NCBI GenBank assembly: GCA_963577065.1
Contig: CAUYXJ010000066.1
Span: 1-16,143 of the forward strand
Reading direction: 5' to 3'
Length of the DNA stretch: 16,143 bases
Source: CAUYXJ01 sp963577065
GTDB lineage: Bacteria > Chloroflexota > Dehalococcoidia > Tepidiformales > Tepidiformaceae
The notes beneath the pieces were generated by a model. The model had not been told where the DNA came from. It made no database searches and saw nothing but the letters and a program-made list of their open reading frames with translations. The position numbers were made by a program, and so were the translations under genes. Below, in pieces: positions 14,720-16,143 of this stretch (positions are counted from its first letter, which is position 1; every line of letters begins with the position of its first letter).

Positions 14720-14726
14720 GAAGAGA

Positions 14727-16043
14727 ATGCGCCCTCGCCGCCCACGCAACGTCTTCTATGGCTGGTGGATGGTCAGCGGCGGGATGGTCATCCAGATTCT
14801 CATCGGTGGCCTCATGTTCCAGTCGTTCGGCGTCTACGCCGCCGAACTGCGCGAACAGTTCGGCTGGAGCAAGACCACGCTCTCCGCCGGCTTCGCCATG
14901 ACGCGCGCCGAGAGCGGCCTGCTTGGGCCACTCCAGGGCTGGGCCGTCGACCGCTTTGGCCCGCGCATCATGATCCGCATCGGCATCACCTCGACCGCGA
15001 TCGGGTTCCTCCTGTTCAGCCAGATCAACTCCATCTTGACCTTCTTCCTGACCTTCTTCCTCATCGCCGTTGGCTCGAGCATGGCCGGCTTCATGACCCT
15101 CACCGTGGCCGTCGTGAACTGGTTCGAACGCAAGCGCGCGCTGGCCCTCGGCCTGATGTCGACCGGCTTTGCCATCGGCGGCCTGATGGTGCCCCTCGTC
15201 GTGCTCTCGATGAACGTGATCGGCTGGCGCAATACCTCGATCGCGACGGGGGTCCTGATTTTCATCGTCGGGCAGATCGTCGCGACCTTCATCTACCACC
15301 GTCCCGAGGATCGCGGCGAGACGATCGACGGCGTGCCCGCACCGGAGCCTGACGAGCCCCGTCGGGCAGCGGGCGGCCCCGTCGTGATCCCCGCGAACGA
15401 CGACTTCACCGCCCGTGAAGCGCTGCGCACCCCGACCTTCTGGTTCATCTCGATCGGCCACGCTTCAGCCGTGCTGATCATCGGTGCGCTGATGGTCCAC
15501 CTCGTGCTCCACCTCCACGAGAGCCTCGGCTACTCGACCGCCCAGGCAGGGCTGGTGATCGCCCTGATGACGGCGTTTCAGATCGTGGGACAGCTCGGGG
15601 GCGGCTTCTTCGGCGACGAGGTGAACAAGCGTGTGCTGCTCGTGGCCTGCATGGTCGGACACGTCGTCGCCCTGCTGCTGGTGGCCTACGCCACCTCGCT
15701 CTGGATGATCATGGCTTTCGCGGTCATCAACGGGCTGGCCTGGGGCGGGCGCGGGCCCGTCCAGCAGGCGCTTCGCGCGGACTACTTCGGGCGCAAGTCG
15801 TTCGGCACGATCATGGGCTTCTCCTCACTCATCGTGATGACAGGGATGAGCACGGGGCCGATCGTGGCGGGGATCTTGGCGGACCGCACGGGCAGCTACG
15901 AACTCGGCTTCACGATCCTTGCGATCGTCGGCGGCGTGGGCACGATCTTCTTCGCCCTGGCGGCACCGCCGCGGCGGCCGGGGCAGAGCCTCGAGCGGCC
16001 CGAGCCACCCCTGGCGGTGCCGACCCTGGCCGGTGAGCGCTAG
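14727..16043 (+). CDS. MFS transporter, monocarboxylate/oxalate-formate antiporter-like
   Basis: This 438-residue membrane protein has 12 predicted segments in two halves. It begins with a basic stretch MRPRRPRNVFYGWWMV; the FYGWW start is typical of the OFA/MCT-like MFS branch. Motif A is GWAVDRFGPRIMIR in loop 2-3. Segments include LTFFLTFFLIAVGSSMAGFM and, in the second half, FWFISIGHASAVLIIGALMV. A central cytoplasmic loop rich in Pro, Glu and Asp (around 195-225) joins the halves. The usual substrates of this branch are small carboxylates, but none can be assigned. ATG at 14727 is chosen over TTG at 14718 because of the -10-like TATCTT. It is not related in detail to the divergent MFS gene 74 bp away, so this is not a simple tandem duplication. 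Confidence 0.9.
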   Translation: MRPRRPRNVFYGWWMVSGGMVIQILIGGLMFQSFGVYAAELREQFGWSKTTLSAGFAMTRAESGLLGPLQGWAVDRFGPRIMIRIGITSTAIGFLLFSQINSILTFFLTFFLIAVGSSMAGFMTLTVAVVNWFERKRALALGLMSTGFAIGGLMVPLVVLSMNVIGWRNTSIATGVLIFIVGQIVATFIYHRPEDRGETIDGVPAPEPDEPRRAAGGPVVIPANDDFTAREALRTPTFWFISIGHASAVLIIGALMVHLVLHLHESLGYSTAQAGLVIALMTAFQIVGQLGGGFFGDEVNKRVLLVACMVGHVVALLLVAYATSLWMIMAFAVINGLAWGGRGPVQQALRADYFGRKSFGTIMGFSSLIVMTGMSTGPIVAGILADRTGSYELGFTILAIVGGVGTIFFALAAPPRRPGQSLERPEPPLAVPTLAGER

Positions 16044-16088
16044 CCCGCACGCTAGGTGTGGAGCGAGGCCGGCGCCACCTTCGTCCTC

Positions 16089-16094
16089 AGGAGG
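16089..16094 (+). promoter_or_regulatory. Perfect Shine-Dalgarno sequence at the window edge
   Basis: AGGAGG lies 6 nt before ATG at 16101, the best ribosome binding site in the window. It marks the start of a further gene. Confidence 0.7.
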
Positions 16095-16100
16095 CTCGCG

Positions 16101-16143
16101 ATGCTCGCGATGTTTGAGAGCAAGGTGCTTCCGGCAGCGGTCA
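16101..16143 (+). CDS. Partial CDS, N-terminus only
   Basis: The ORF reads MLAMFESKVLPAAV and is cut by the window end after 14 codons. The perfect AGGAGG 6 nt upstream and the 57-bp distance from the MFS stop support a real gene, possibly on the same transcript. A second ATG at 16110 is too far from the AGGAGG. There is too little sequence to name a family. Confidence 0.5.
   Translation, partial: MLAMFESKVLPAAV

Noticed and set aside
14718..14726. TTG start for the plus-strand MFS gene
   Set aside because: It overlaps the likely -10 hexamer; ATG at 14727 gives the usual basic start.

Overview
This is a compact, GC-rich bacterial chromosome segment made mostly of housekeeping genes. No intergenic gap exceeds about 110 bp, and I see no tRNA, rRNA, CRISPR array, insertion sequence or phage gene. 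The gene content and protein style (a YTHGHH-type methyltransferase, separate hisI and RibD-reductase genes, an FYGWW-type MFS transporter) suggest an uncultured Chloroflexota, perhaps of the Dehalococcoidia. This placement is inferred from impression, not from a search, and a GC-rich actinobacterium is not excluded.

Left part (1-7200). A SAM methyltransferase and NAD-dependent DNA ligase (ligA) lie on the minus strand. Divergent to them is a tight hisH-hisA-hisF cluster (spacing 3 bp, then a 7-bp overlap), which makes the imidazole ring of histidine. A putative Asp-box lipoprotein gene runs against hisF and appears frameshifted. Divergent from it are hisI and a RibD-type reductase gene, coupled by an ATGA overlap.

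Middle part (7200-9800). This is a small accessory cluster. On the minus strand are a DinB-like gene that has lost its 3' end, a duplicated-domain Cys-containing protein of unknown function, and a GNAT acetyltransferase. A second GNAT gene on the plus strand is broken by one extra base in a C6 run.

Right part (9800-16143). uvrA carries a Lys/Ala-rich C-terminal tail and a good LexA (SOS) operator candidate in its promoter. Convergent to it are a small unknown ORF with a strong ribosome binding site and an MFS exporter gene. A second MFS gene diverges from that exporter. The window ends in the first 14 codons of another gene with a perfect Shine-Dalgarno sequence.

The strongest genome-level signal is regulatory. 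Six genes at transcription-unit heads have a -10-like hexamer (T/C)ANNN(T/C) ending exactly 6 nt before the chosen start codon, and a seventh has it at 7 nt. None of the seven has a good Shine-Dalgarno sequence, which suggests widespread leaderless transcription. In contrast hisI, the duplicated-domain gene, the small ORF and the edge gene have clear Shine-Dalgarno sequences. The second notable signal is two genes whose frames break inside or beside simple-sequence tracts (C6 and a GC repeat). These are either assembly errors, pseudogenes or slippage-prone loci. I did not find a clearly new multi-gene system.
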